Positions 20,811 through 31,028 of a stretch of 64,000 nucleotides of DNA are shown piece after piece. Under the pieces are notes generated by a model. It worked only from the letters and a program-made list of their open reading frames with translations, was not told the origin of the DNA and made no database searches. How positions within the stretch are numbered: position 1 is the stretch's first letter; every line of letters begins with the position of its first letter. Source of the DNA: Oscheius tipulae (Eukaryota; Nematoda; Chromadorea; Rhabditida; Rhabditidae); the NCBI GenBank assembly GCA_037178975.1, contig JASJZH010000001.1, positions 5,874,501-5,938,500 on the forward strand, in the 5' to 3' direction. A program made the position numbers and the translations under genes.

Positions 20811-21176
20811 CTATTTTCTTCCGTCCATCTTGTCTCCTAGCCATTGACGAACATCCTTCACCTTTCCGCCGCCGCTCTTCTTGGCTTCTTCGATCTTCTT
20901 CCTGGCACTGTCGATGGCCTCCTCTCCCAGCTGACCGGCCTTCTTCTGTCCCTCCTTGGCTGCCTCGTAGATCTTCTTCGAGCCTTCTTTGACCTTCTCA
21001 GATCCGTACTTGGCCAGTTCGGCTGCCTTCTTCCGAGCCTCCTTTCCAGCCTCCTGAGCCTTCTTGTTGCCGATCTGAGGGAGTTCACCGGCTCCTTCCT
21101 TGATCTTGACAGCAGGCGTCTTGGGAGCCTTGGTGGCCAAGGTACGCAGAAGAAGAAAACGCGACGACGACAGCAT
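20811..21176 (-). CDS. Small LEA-like protein with likely mitochondrial presequence
   Basis: 121 residues in one exon, more GC-rich than its surroundings. Residues 1-20 (MLSSSRFLLLRTLATKAPK) are basic and hydroxylated without acids, typical of a mitochondrial targeting sequence. The rest is a lysine/alanine/glutamate-rich run with 11-residue periodicity (KKAQEAGKEARKKAAELAKY, then KKIYEAAKEGQKKAG), typical of group 3 LEA-like proteins that protect cells during water loss. It ends with VRQWLGDKMDGRK. A possible AATAAA lies about 130 bp downstream on the minus strand. Other short amphipathic mitochondrial proteins could look similar, so the LEA label is tentative. Confidence 0.65.
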   Translation of the reverse strand: MLSSSRFLLLRTLATKAPKTPAVKIKEGAGELPQIGNKKAQEAGKEARKKAAELAKYGSEKVKEGSKKIYEAAKEGQKKAGQLGEEAIDSARKKIEEAKKSGGGKVKDVRQWLGDKMDGRK

Positions 21177-21356
21177 GCTAGAGTGGCGAAGGTCTTAATG
21201 AGTTGCTTTGGTAGTTTCAGAGTTTTTAGAAAAGTTATTCCTTACTTTCAACCAAAAGTTTTGTTACAAAACATTGCAAATTACCGTAGTTCTCTAGTTT
21301 TGCAGTAATCAAAGACGTTCCAGAGTAGTTAGGCTTCCTATCATAGGAAAGCAGAT

Positions 21357-22018
21357 ATGGTGAAGCGTTGGCAGGACAGTGACGATGAAGAGGATGATTT
21401 TAATCCCAATTTAAACCACATAGACCCCGATGTTGCACAGAAGCTGAAAGAATTGGAGAAGATCAAAGCCACTATTAAAGCTAGTGTTGAGGAAGCGGAG
21501 ACTAAACACAGGGTATCCCGAAACATAGTCAAAGATCTGAAGAAAGAGGTGCTCGTTCTTTTCCTTTTACTCTATGGCTTTTCAGATAGCCGATCTGGAA
21601 GCAAAGTATCAACAGGGAGAGACGGTCAAATGCAATCTGGCGCAAAAGCAGCAGCAACTAGCTCAGGCCGAAGCTGAGGTTTCCTTTACAAAAATATGTT
21701 GATGAAATATTATTGTTAAAGAGGGAGAAAAATTTCGAAGAGCTGGAGAAGGCTCGCGCAAAATGTGGAAAAGTACAAGATGAAATAACAGAGATCCGCG
21801 AGAGAGTGGTTAAACTAAACAACGAAGTAAGATAAATTGATTGTATGTTTGAAAATGTTTATATTTAACAGATTGGCAAGCTCCAGGCTAGCAACATAAA
21901 ATCATCAATGGAAGAAAAGGAGCTCAACAAACAGTTAGCCGCCGTGAATGCAGAATTTTTTGACATGCAGAAGCGTATCAACGAAGTCAAAAACCAGAGT
22001 CAATGTTTCTTAATGTAG
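21357..22018 (+). CDS. Coiled-coil protein with CaaX-type C-terminus, tandem copy 2
   Basis: Exons 21357-21548, 21586-21678, 21722-21826 and 21872-22018 encode 178 residues, the same exon sizes as the copy at 19084. Introns are 37, 43 and 45 nt. The proteins are clearly paralogous with scattered changes (for example FNPNLNHIDPD against FNRNLNNIDPD). The last residues are CFLM, again a CaaX box. Conservation of the box despite change in the residue after the cysteine suggests selection for lipid attachment. The LEA-like gene lies between the copies on the other strand. Confidence 0.7.
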
Positions 22019-22185
22019 ACGAAGTAGGTTCCTTGTTGGATAAATGTGACAGTTTGATAAAATGTGTGAATTACAAATTGGCAAGCTTAGACAATATGTG
22101 TGTACTCGTGGTGAACAGCATGCACCTACTACATTAATTATTTGGTAGTAGTAAAACAGGCGCCCCGGTTCGATTTTACACGAAA

Positions 22186-22204
22186 TTGCGTACGACGTAC
22201 GCAA
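22186..22204. repeat. Short perfect palindrome
   Basis: TTGCGTAC and GTACGCAA flank a 3-bp centre (GAC). It lies just outside the longer inverted repeat at 22223-22545. A similar GTACGCAATTTTGCGTA sequence is in the end of the 45-kb MITE, so it may be a fragment of a related element. Confidence 0.6.
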
Positions 22205-22222
22205 AACTACGGCTTGCGGCGA

Positions 22223-22545
22223 ATTAATTTTTTTTTTTCGTTTTTCGTCGTTTATCCCTTTTTCTCGACTTTTTTTTTTACATTTTCTGTCTGTTTATAA
22301 TGTTGTTTTATAAGGTTACTAACGCTCCCTTTTTCTTGATTTTGTTATGAACAAAATAAATTTGGTCAAGTTCGCGAGTTTTAGTCAAAAAGTAGAGGGG
22401 AACTAGAAAGTTCTATCAAAAATTTCCCTTTTTTTCAGGCAATATATGCATCAAATGATAACTTTTTGTTGATTCCAAGGTGCGGTAAGCTGAAAGAAGT
22501 CGAAGAGTCGAAAACGACGAAAAACGAAAAAAATTAATTTTACCC
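22223..22545. repeat. Inverted repeat, possible MITE or derelict transposon
   Basis: The left arm (about 22223-22270, GAATTAATTTTTTTTTTTCG, then TTTTTCGTCG) is the reverse complement of about 22498-22545 (ACGACGAAAAACGAAAAAAA, then TTAATT) with a few gaps. The interior is AT-rich and has no gene. I found no target duplication. Confidence 0.55.
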
Positions 22546-24114
22546 AAGGCCTGCTGCTTTAAGCTAATGTAGGTTAAGGCGAGCTTGCGTTTCGATTCCG
22601 CATGGCCTACGAGGATTACTGTGACGGCGGAGTGCTGTACGCTCATTTGGACAGCTAAAACATTGGAAACATACCTCCCAATGTGCCTAGTCGGACAACA
22701 ACTGCTATTGACCCGCTGCGGTTCAGGATGTAATGTAACAGTGGTTCAATAGTTATGGATTTTATGTTTATTTTCATCTGTCTCTGTAGCAAATAAAATG
22801 AAAAAACTCTCAGAAACTCGTCAATTTATTGCATTCTATTACCCAGGCTGTTTACCTCCCATTTTTTGTCCTCCCCCAAGCCTGCTATTTCAAAGAATTA
22901 ATCCTGCTAAAAACTTCTGTTAGTTAGAGAAATAATTAAACTTACCATTTTCATAAATGAACGACTGCATACCATTGAGGTTGACGTTCATTCAAAACGT
23001 AGACATAATTGTCGTTTGCAGGATTCGTTCTAAGAAAACTTTTAAGTCAACGAAATACGTTCGTACAGTGTTGTAGCAATGTTCGTAAAGCTTTCCAATG
23101 GCTAACCGTCGATCCAGCGACAGATTGCAACTATCTTTTTCGTACAGTAAGCATTTCGGGACATTGTAGTCCTTCTATTTTTGAACAAACTCTATTCCAG
23201 ATAAAGAACAAAGCTTTTGACCTATTTTGTTTGACTGAACGCTGCTGCGCATGCTCGATACCAGGAAAAAGCAAGAGCTGACAGCTGGTTCTTATTTCTC
23301 ACCTAATGTGCAATCCGACAAAGGCTTTGTTTGTTGGCCTAACCGATGTTGTATGAATAACAGGCAACTGATTAGGGCAACTTCCAGCAAAAGGTTGCGA
23401 ATTCGGGTCAAGATTGCACATTTAGGGAAGAGAAAAGTGATAGCATTCTCAGCTCAAGAAGTGCATGATAAGCTGTGTGTCTTTACGCCCTGAACAAATT
23501 TATACTACAAGCAGACTATTTTCACCAGCTATACTCGAAAAATAGAACGTCTATTTTCATGATTAATAACAAAACTGACGCCGTCAATTGTAGGTTGTCT
23601 TTTGGCACGTTCCTGCCTGAAGTTTATTTGGCAAAAAAAAAACTCAAAGAGAATTTATCCACAGCATATTGTAAGCAATGTAGACAGACGTTCACAGGAC
23701 ACTTTGCTGTCCCAATTTTTTTTGACCCCGTCTATGAGCAAGCAATCTCTGTGTGGTGTTTGAGATTGTTTAGATGTGGTTTTGGGAACGGTTATAGCTC
23801 ATACTGCGTCTCTTCTTATCAGTCGTTTAGAACCTCCTCTTTCTCGATGGCTTTAGGATTAGCAACGCTTCTTACGGTCCTTTGGAGCATCTTTTTGTTT
23901 GAACCCTTATTGTTCACGGAAAAGTGGAACTTCTGGAATTGTTGATGAGTGAGCGAGAGTATCTTTCTCTTTTCATTCATCTAACCTTCTTAACCAATCT
24001 TGTTTCTGTCATAAACGTTCTTCTACAAACTTTTCTGAACTTTTTAACAGTTGTTGCTTGTTAGGGGAATCCATCACAAATGAGATTAGTACTATGGCTC
24101 CTTTTGCATTTTGC

Positions 24115-24814
24115 TTAATCGGAAAAAATAGAAAATGTTAAACCACCGACCACATTTACTATGAACGAAAAACAAAGTTTAATTAACACCATGATCCATT
24201 CTGTGGTTACTGTAGTGAATGAAGATGATTGCTTAGCTTTTCTGACGCTTCCAAACCTGTCTCCACTCTCCAGGATTCTGAACTCGACTGTTTCAAGCAA
24301 AAATTATGCTGTCTCACCTCTTTGACACAAAAAGCCCTGGATCTGTGATGTGTATCTATAGTCCCATCCTCCTACTTTAGAGACAGCATCTGTGGCTTCC
24401 AATACGTAATTGAAGTCTCCAAAGTATGGGTAAGGACTGAAACGTTTCTTGAACCGAAGACGAAATAATCTTACTCTCCAGACTCGAAGTTCATGTATCC
24501 TGATAACGGAGAACCGTCTGCCCAAGAGCAGCTTTCGACAGAGCCGTCAGAACATCGAAGACCAATGAACGGGCAATTGTCACCGCTGCATCGCCAAGGA
24601 AACAAGCTCACAAGAAAGGCGTTCAGATCAGCAGAATCGATTGTGACCAGCATTCCACCATCAAAACCACATGTTTGATTTGCACTAGCCCATGATGACG
24701 GAATTTGATTGTACTGCAAAAGATCGTGTATGATAGTTGGAAAAAATCAGCATACCCCGTAGCACATACAGTTGTTCCTGTAGAGAGTGTAATAATCTGG
24801 ACAACGTGTGTCTG
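24115..24814 (-). CDS. C-type lectin-domain protein with C-terminal membrane segment, 5' end unresolved
   Basis: Exons on the minus strand are 24756-24814, 24475-24713, 24318-24436 and 24115-24287, in phase. The lectin fold signature is present: CPDYYTLYRNNC, then WASANQTC..GGMLVTIDS, then SCSWADGSPLSGYMNF, and a final cysteine in QGFLCQR. The carbohydrate-site EPN/WND motifs are not clear. After the domain a short linker leads to WIMVLIKLCFSFIVNVVGGL, a membrane helix, and the stop at 24115-24117. The intron 24288-24317 is only 30 nt. The signal-peptide exon upstream of 24814 was not found; the sequence before a plausible acceptor has a stop in the needed frame. The 3' exons are duplicated in inverted orientation at 29832-30198. 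Confidence 0.7.
24119..24485. repeat. Left arm of a 367-bp inverted duplication
   Basis: The reverse complement of 29832-30198, equal length and nearly identical by eye. The copy here is the intact one: it contains the last two introns and exons of the lectin gene. The partner copy has lost the GTAAG donor (ATAAG). Confidence 0.9.
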
Positions 24815-25424
24815 CTGAAAATATCTTGTGTAAAAAATGATTCTACTTACAGTCATTCTATAGCTTTACTGAAACTTGTAAGTTTATTTGCGCACTGACC
24901 CAAAATAGGTGTCATCTTTAGAAGACGTGAATACTGACTAGCCCAGAAATGTACCAATACAACTTGCTGGGACGCGAGCCTTTTAAAAATTTGAAACCGT
25001 TTAAAAAAGTTTCTTTGACTTCAGAATAGTTACAAGCTACGAGAACATGGAAGTTTCTGTCGTGCCACTTCACGGCACAAGCCATTTCAAGTGGAAGAAC
25101 GCTAACACCTTTCTTTACGGTGTATCGGTTGTTTGTGGGATCAAGAATGAAACTTTTAACCTTCACATGTTGAGCTATCGCCCTCCGGAGACAAGTGGCG
25201 CTGTCCTTAACTTTAGTAAACGTGTATCTATCACTTTGAGCTTTTCTTTCCCTCCGATTACCGTTCCTGTAGTTCTTCTCGGTAAATCTACTGTATCAAA
25301 TTATATCCGTACAACGAAACCTAGCCAAGCAGGCCTTGATTTGAAAATGAAAACTTTTCAGGCTAAAATGTGCCGTTAATTTGAATATATGTTGCAGAAT
25401 CGAATCGCAATTTATCGGAAAAGA

Positions 25425-26048
25425 TTAAAATATACCGGGACATATCGTAGACGGTGTGGTTGTGGGAAGTGCTGTTGTGGATTCCGGCTTGAAAGAACTA
25501 GGGTTCAATTCACACATAAATGGAAAAGCAATATTACACGCTGAACTTCTGCGAAAGAGATAGTAACCTATTTTATAGACAAAACATACCTCCATTTAGC
25601 ATCTGTGTCACCCTGAACAGCACAAGCGCTGCATGGCTTCTCCGTCCCTCCAGCAACCCAATTTGTATACAAAAACGACGTGTTGGTATTTGTCCACTGC
25701 CAAGAATTTGAGAGAAGAAGATTTGCTCCAATCCAAAAACTTTGAGAATCAGACGAGCGAGCACTGGCTACTCCAGAAATGTAGCTGTTTTCAAAAGCAT
25801 TTTGAATCGAGACCAAGTTTCCACCAATCGAATTGCACTGTTTTTCAGCTGTTAAAAAAGGAAGAGCTGAGTTGTAGTATTTGTAACATCTGAAATCGTT
25901 TTTAAACGGTTCCATGAGCAGCATACTTATTGAAAAACGATTCGTACTGAAATCCCGAAGGGCAATCTGCAAGAGCTGGTGAGGTAATAACAGTCAAAAG
26001 AATTGCTGGGAAGAGCATTTGGTGATCTTTGCGATGTGATAACGGCAT
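25425..26048 (-). CDS. Secreted C-type lectin-domain protein
   Basis: Exons 25927-26048, 25590-25889 and 25425-25548 give 181 residues; phases agree. The first ATG is at 26048; a second in-frame ATG at 26018 gives a tighter signal peptide (MLFPAILLTVITSPALA) and may be the real start. The lectin domain runs from DCPSGF through CYKYYNSALPFLTAEKQC, GGNLVSIQNAFEN, FWIGANL, WQWTNTNTSFLYTNW and CNIAFPFMCE, so all usual cysteines are present. The Ca-binding motif is atypical (TGTEKP-like region where EPN would stand). A Ser/Thr/Pro-rich tail (ESTTALPTTTPST) ends the protein. Such nematode lectins are often induced by microbes; that role is inference. Confidence 0.85.
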
Positions 26049-26744
26049 GTTTTTATAGAAGCAAATGCTGATTTTTAACCTAGTTCAGACTATGTTCTTC
26101 TCTTATTGTCAGCACAAACGACACCCAAAACACAAGTTTTGTCAGCAGATACAGGCATTGTGAAGTCTGTCAACTGTTCTGCTTTTCTTCCTTGTAAAAG
26201 ACCAACTGGGTAAACAAACTAAATGACAAGCAGCTCCAGTTTCTGTTAAAGTAGATTTCTGGAGAAGAATCTGGACCTAAAAGAAAGAGAAGCTCGTAAG
26301 ATAATAGAGATAAGATGACAAAACAAAACAGCTCTAGTCTCAAAGAGACACTAGGTAAATCACAACATGGTACAGGATAGGGTGACAAAAACAGAGGAAA
26401 AGTTTACAGTGGCAGATTGTTAATGGGCTAGTCCCTGCTATTTTCAAACTATCGTGTTATTACCGTAACTCTCAACAGGCTCAGTTGTAGAAGAAAAAAA
26501 CTTGCATTTTCGTCAGAGATAAACGCCTCCTCGCCTTAGTGTAGGTGGGATATTGTTTGCTTTTAAAATACACTTTTCCTTGTCTCACTTTTCACAATCA
26601 AATTCATCAGATAGATTTCAATAAAACTCATCAACGGAACATTTACAATTAGACCTAGGAAATTAAATTGTCTCCACGTCTTCCGTCCAAGTTCCCTTTC
26701 CCCATCAAGATATTAACGAGGAACTTACTCATATCGGGCTCGAA
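26049..26744. other. Divergent intergenic region between lectin and receptor genes
   Basis: About 700 bp between two genes transcribed away from each other. It should hold both promoters. I see no further gene. Confidence 0.5.
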
Positions 26745-28294
26745 ATGATTCAATGCCCTGACTTTAACACCGACGTTGACAGAACTTCGCTTCATCGACA
26801 TATGAACGTTTTTGCCACAATTTCTATCTTTATTCATCCTTATGTAATGTTTTGCCTCATTTTTCTTTCAATTCCACAAATGAAAACCTATCGATGGTAT
26901 CTGCTTTGGCACCAGGTTATTAGCTGTATTGGTGATCTATGGGTAATAACTATTCAGTCTTTTGCGAAGTTTTGTTCAGATTACTGCCTTCACTAAACCC
27001 TACATATTTCATCCATTCCCGATGGGTATGCTAAGAGGAGTTGTAAAAGACTACATTTCTGCTCAACAGGGACTAGCATGCGGTCAATTCTTTGTCACCT
27101 CTGCCTGTGTAGCTGTCCAACACCTCTTTGTCTATCGTTATTTGGCAGTCCATGGGAACGAAAAATTCCCATTGTGGAGCAAAATATTACTATCTTACAA
27201 CTATATAAAGACAGTTGTGGGCTACGGGCTAACAGCTACAGCGAATACGGACACTCAGGAAGTGCTTAGGGACTTGCAGTTGGTGAGTTGAAAACAACTG
27301 ATTGTAGTGACACTTGTTGACGGTACTATCGATGTGGTTTGATGTAATCAGTTTTTTTAATGTCGGAAGTTAGTAAAAGCAATAAAAAAAGCCAGAGGAA
27401 CAGCTACAGACAACTTTTTTGCTTCAGATTCTGACATACTAAATATACAGAGAAGGAGCATCAGGGCGAAAAGTCAGTAATAGGAAAAATATCAGGGATA
27501 GAAAACGGCGCATTGCCCAGAAAGGAATGATTGAAAAACCATTGGTGGTTACAGGATGACAGTATAACAAAGAAGGAAGGGGAAAGTGACTAGGATAGTG
27601 ACTAAGTTATTTTTAAATATTGTTCCATGTGTTTCACCTGGCATTTTATTTGGTCAAAGATTTTATCTAACATGAAACGTGCAAAAGTGAAGGGGTCGTG
27701 TACAGTGCCTTGAACATTACTTGTCCAATATGCATTATGGAAGATCAAATTTGAAAGTTTTTCAGCAATACTCCTGCGTCAATGAAGACATCATGTCTAT
27801 CTCAGGAATTTGGGCCTATGAGAAATGGGAATGCATTAAAAAGACACTTTCTTCTTTAGCTTTTGATGCCTTAACCTTCACAATTGAGATGACTCTGTTA
27901 GCCGGACTGTCTTTTAAGGCCATCAATATCAAAGTCATGTCCGAGAACTTGCGACGAATGCAGAAAAAGTTTCTCATACAACTTATCGTGCAAACATTGG
28001 TGCCAATGATATGCGTCATAATTCCTGTTGTTTGGGAACTTGTACTTGTTGTTTTCAACGTTTTTGGAGCCACAGAAAGTAGTAGTCAGTTGGTAGTGTG
28101 ATTAAACGATTACAGTTTCCAATGAAGGCGGTTGGGGTCTCCTTTCTATGTTTGGATGGAGCGGAGGAATCGTTTTGATCATTATGAATCCGACATACTA
28201 TGCATGGATTTTCAAATTGAACCTTTGGAAAAAGACCAGAAGAATTTCGAGTACAAGGCCGTTATCCCTAGTACAACAGACAACTAATTTATAA
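26745..28294 (+). CDS. Seven-transmembrane chemoreceptor-like GPCR (nematode Srh/Sri type)
   Basis: Exons 26745-26942, 26980-27282, 27766-28078 and 28116-28294 sum to 993 nt, 330 residues. Introns are 37, 483 and 37 nt. Hydrophobic segments are spaced as seven membrane helices: FATISIFIHPYVMFCLIFLS, a second around WHQVISCIGDLW, a third after PFPMGMLRG (FFVTSACVAVQHLFVYRY), and later LTFTIEMTLLAGLSF, LIVQTLVPMICVIIPVVW and GWGLLSMFGWSGGIVLIIM. The last helix ends in NPTYY, like the NPxYR end of Srh/Sri receptors. These nematode receptors are expressed in sensory neurons and detect chemicals. Ligand unknown. The long intron has no recognisable content. Confidence 0.8.
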
Positions 28295-28689
28295 CTAGTC
28301 GTTTCACTTGATAAATTTTCACCTGCGGGATATGCAAGTTAATTTCCGAGAAATAGTACGATTGATCAGATCCTTTAAAAGGTATGTAATTAGGAAAAAA
28401 AGTTATCTGCATCACTCGACTTCCTGCTTCCCTTACCAGCTGGTTAAGATGCTCTACCTCATCCTCTATGACTGTATTGATTATTGTCATCGTTTCCTGT
28501 GGTGGAAAGAAGCTACCACTGGCGGGAAAGGACTTTCAGTTTGTTAAGGATTGTAATCATTTGCATATGTGCTTTTCAATTTTTGTGGGTGTGTGATAAT
28601 GCCTTTTCGCTTTTTCAAATGCAAAAATTTATTGACTTCCAAACAACTTTTTCATTCGTTATAATCACTATTATGATGTACCCCGTCTA
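28295..28689. other. Intergenic, nothing recognised
   Basis: About 400 bp of AT-rich sequence after the receptor stop, with no supported frame. Confidence 0.5.
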
Positions 28690-29000
28690 CCCATTTCACG
28701 GGTAGCTTACGGATGCTGTTCTCTGAGCGATCACTAGTTTCGTACAGTCCCGTTCTCGAAGAGTCCATGTTTCGGTTTGGTTTCGGTTTTGCTTGCATAC
28801 AGGAGGGACGGTTCAATACAGGATACGAAGATTTTTCTCTTGTGACGAATGGCAACGGTCTTGCTAGTAAGAAGTTGGTGGAAATTGTTGAAACATCCCC
28901 AGGCAGCACGGATCCTTCTTGAGATTTCAAAGGCTGTGGCCCTGTCGAACGATATTCTTTGGCCCAGGTAGATTGCTTTGGTCTTGTATTGGATCCTCAC
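28690..29000 (-). mobile_element. Non-LTR retrotransposon (LINE) reverse-transcriptase fragment
   Basis: On the minus strand a frame reads YLGQRISFDRATAFEISRRI followed by AAWGCFNNF and CIEPSLLYASKT. This matches the C-terminal end of LINE-type reverse transcriptases, where YLGxxI, EIxRRIxxA and LLYGSETW are conserved. The sequence starts abruptly at about 29000 and degenerates after about 28700. It is a dead fragment. Confidence 0.75.
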
Positions 29001-29405
29001 TCCTACTACTTTGATAACTGCTGGTCTTCTTTACTCAATTACTCCTATTTATTTGAACTTCACGAAAAACCAGCAGAAATAAAGAAAAAAGCGACAAAAA
29101 TAAGAGAGCTCGATAAAGAGAAGAAAAAAAAATCCCAACGAATTGAAGTATGTGCGCAAAAACAAGTTTGAACGAGGGGGCTGCCTGCCGAACTATTACC
29201 AAATGTCCTTTTTTCTGACCGGAATCAGTCGAAGTAAGTTGGAGTTACAGTTCCGTACGTTAGGCACTGCACACCAACAATCTCGCCCTAAGTTACTCTG
29301 GAGACTAAATTTTGACATGCCAAAGTTTGTAAAGATCTGACATGTGAATATATAGCTAGGGAACTCAGGATTGCGGTGCAATTTTTGTAACTGAATAAAA
29401 CTTAC
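29001..29405. other. Intergenic, nothing recognised
   Basis: About 400 bp with short frames only. It may contain the 3' part of the broken receptor at 29406-29828 but I could not identify an exon. Confidence 0.4.
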
Positions 29406-29828
29406 CCTTCAAAGGAAAATTGAGAGCTTTGTGGAAAGAGAACAACATAAAGACGATGAACAGCAATAAGCAGAAGCAAATATTGGGTCAGGTTATCGTA
29501 AATGGATCCTAACTTATCGAACGCATAATAAACAGCTGGAAAAATGAATTCTCTCGGAGAAAATTGAACAATCTACTCGAGCTGACGTATAGTTCTGTCT
29601 GATCAAAGTTCAAAAACGTGACTACAGGTCCGCTAGTGATACCTGAACAGATAGCGAATAATAAACTGGCAAAAACGATATGGCCAATAATTTGAAAGAA
29701 TGGTCTCTAGAAAAGAAGTTGTTAGGGTAAACGAAAAATACCTGCATGAAGATTTTCCTTTCTAATACCAGGGCATACAACAAACCTGTATTGAGAGCAA
29801 AGGTGAGAAGGAGAACGATTAGATACAA
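29406..29828 (-). pseudogene. Fragment of a second 7TM receptor gene
   Basis: Three minus-strand exons can be joined: about 29757-29828 (MYLIVLLLTFALNTGLLYAL), then one with HIVFASLLFAICSGITSG, then one with NLTQYLLLLIAVHRLYVVLF ending at a GTAAGT donor near 29407. The last segment is typical of the third helix of nematode 7TM receptors. There is no exon for the first helix start or for helices after the third. The 5' end stops four bases from the inverted lectin duplication, so the rearrangement probably cut the gene. Confidence 0.6.
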
Positions 29829-29831
29829 AGA

Positions 29832-30198
29832 GAGTCTGGAGAATAAGATTATTTCGTCTTCGGTTCAAGAAACGTTTCAGTCCTTACCCATACTTTGGAG
29901 ACTTCAATTACGTATTGGAAGCCACAGATGCTGTCTCTAAAGTAGGAGGATGGGACTATAGATACACATCACAGATCCAGGGCTTTTTGTGTCAAAGAGG
30001 TGAGACAGCATAATTTTTGCTTGAAACAGTCGAGTTCAGAATCCTGGAGAGTGGAGACAGGTTTGGAAGCGTCAGAAAAGCTAAGCAATCATCTTCATTC
30101 ACTACAGTAACCACAGAATGGATCATGGTGTTAATTAAACTTTGTTTTTCGTTCATAGTAAATGTGGTCGGTGGTTTAACATTTTCTATTTTTTCCGA
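29832..30198 (+). pseudogene. Inverted duplicate of the lectin 3' exons (right arm)
   Basis: 367 bp, the reverse complement of 24119-24485. It carries the last two lectin exons on the plus strand, including the membrane helix, but no upstream lectin exons. The splice donor equivalent to 24474 reads ATAAG instead of GTAAG. Last residues differ slightly (FSE instead of FSD). It is a gene fragment, though the C-terminal frame remains open. Confidence 0.85.
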
Positions 30199-31028
30199 GT
30201 AGACATAATGAGATTGCTCACAGGCGAGGGAGAAGTGCTTGGATTGTAAAAGTCTAAATTATTGAGGCAAGCAGATAACCAGTTATGAGACTGTCCTTGT
30301 CAGACGGGCTCCGGTTAACTGCCTATGTTCAGGTATTGCTGTACAACAAGGGCTAGCTGCACAGCAGAACATAAAAAGCCTTTTCAATAAAGAGGGATCG
30401 TCAACTGGATATGTCGGATGACAAAGGTCTTACATCTTTCGAGGAAAGACTTTAGCTGGAGTATCCGGATGCGAATTGCTTTCATCTTCACTCGGCCCAC
30501 TCAGACTTTTTGAATGTGGGCTCGCTCCGGGGGATAGATTTTTTTTCCATTTCATTATATTCTGTATCAAACCTGATCGACAAGGGGAACGATAAAACGA
30601 CAATTTTTTTTTGACATGACTTTTCAGGATGACTCACACAAAGACACGCGGTTTATTCCGTCAAAGTGTGCAATCCCCTTTTGGGCTATGCTAACTCTTT
30701 AAGGACATAGCTTAATCACCTTTAATCACCTTAATAAGCTTCATCTTCACCTTCAACCATCTTTAATTAGTGTGTTTGTCGTTCTCCCACCTATTTCAGA
30801 AACAACCAAAGTAAACCTAAAGCGTTGGTTCTGCTCGTAACAGATGAAATTTTTTGTAAAGAATCACATTGAATGATCCCACTTCCGGGGTTGACACGGA
30901 AATTCATCATCAAAGGCTGAACACATTCTTTTTGCTTCTATCGGCCGCAATTCAATTTAAGGTTAGTAATGAGGAAACGAGTTGACTGTCGGACAACTGA
31001 TTACATCTGGAGAGATTGCTGCTCTGTA
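30199..31028. other. Intergenic, nothing recognised
   Basis: About 830 bp, AT-rich, with short imperfect TTTAATCACC repeats near 30715-30735. No gene supported. Confidence 0.5.

Larger units (their letters stand above)
22019..24114. other. Intergenic region, no supported gene
   Basis: Apart from the palindrome and inverted repeat I see nothing I can support. A frame at 23475-23945 (plus) contains a hydrophobic stretch near its end but has no family signature, no start context and no splice pattern. Confidence 0.5.

Noticed and set aside
17426-22018. The coiled-coil genes as one operon
   Set aside because: Spacing is irregular and a minus-strand gene lies between the tandem copies.
23475-23945. 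A 156-residue membrane protein gene
   Set aside because: Composition is not protein-like over most of its length and neither splice sites nor homologous motifs support it.
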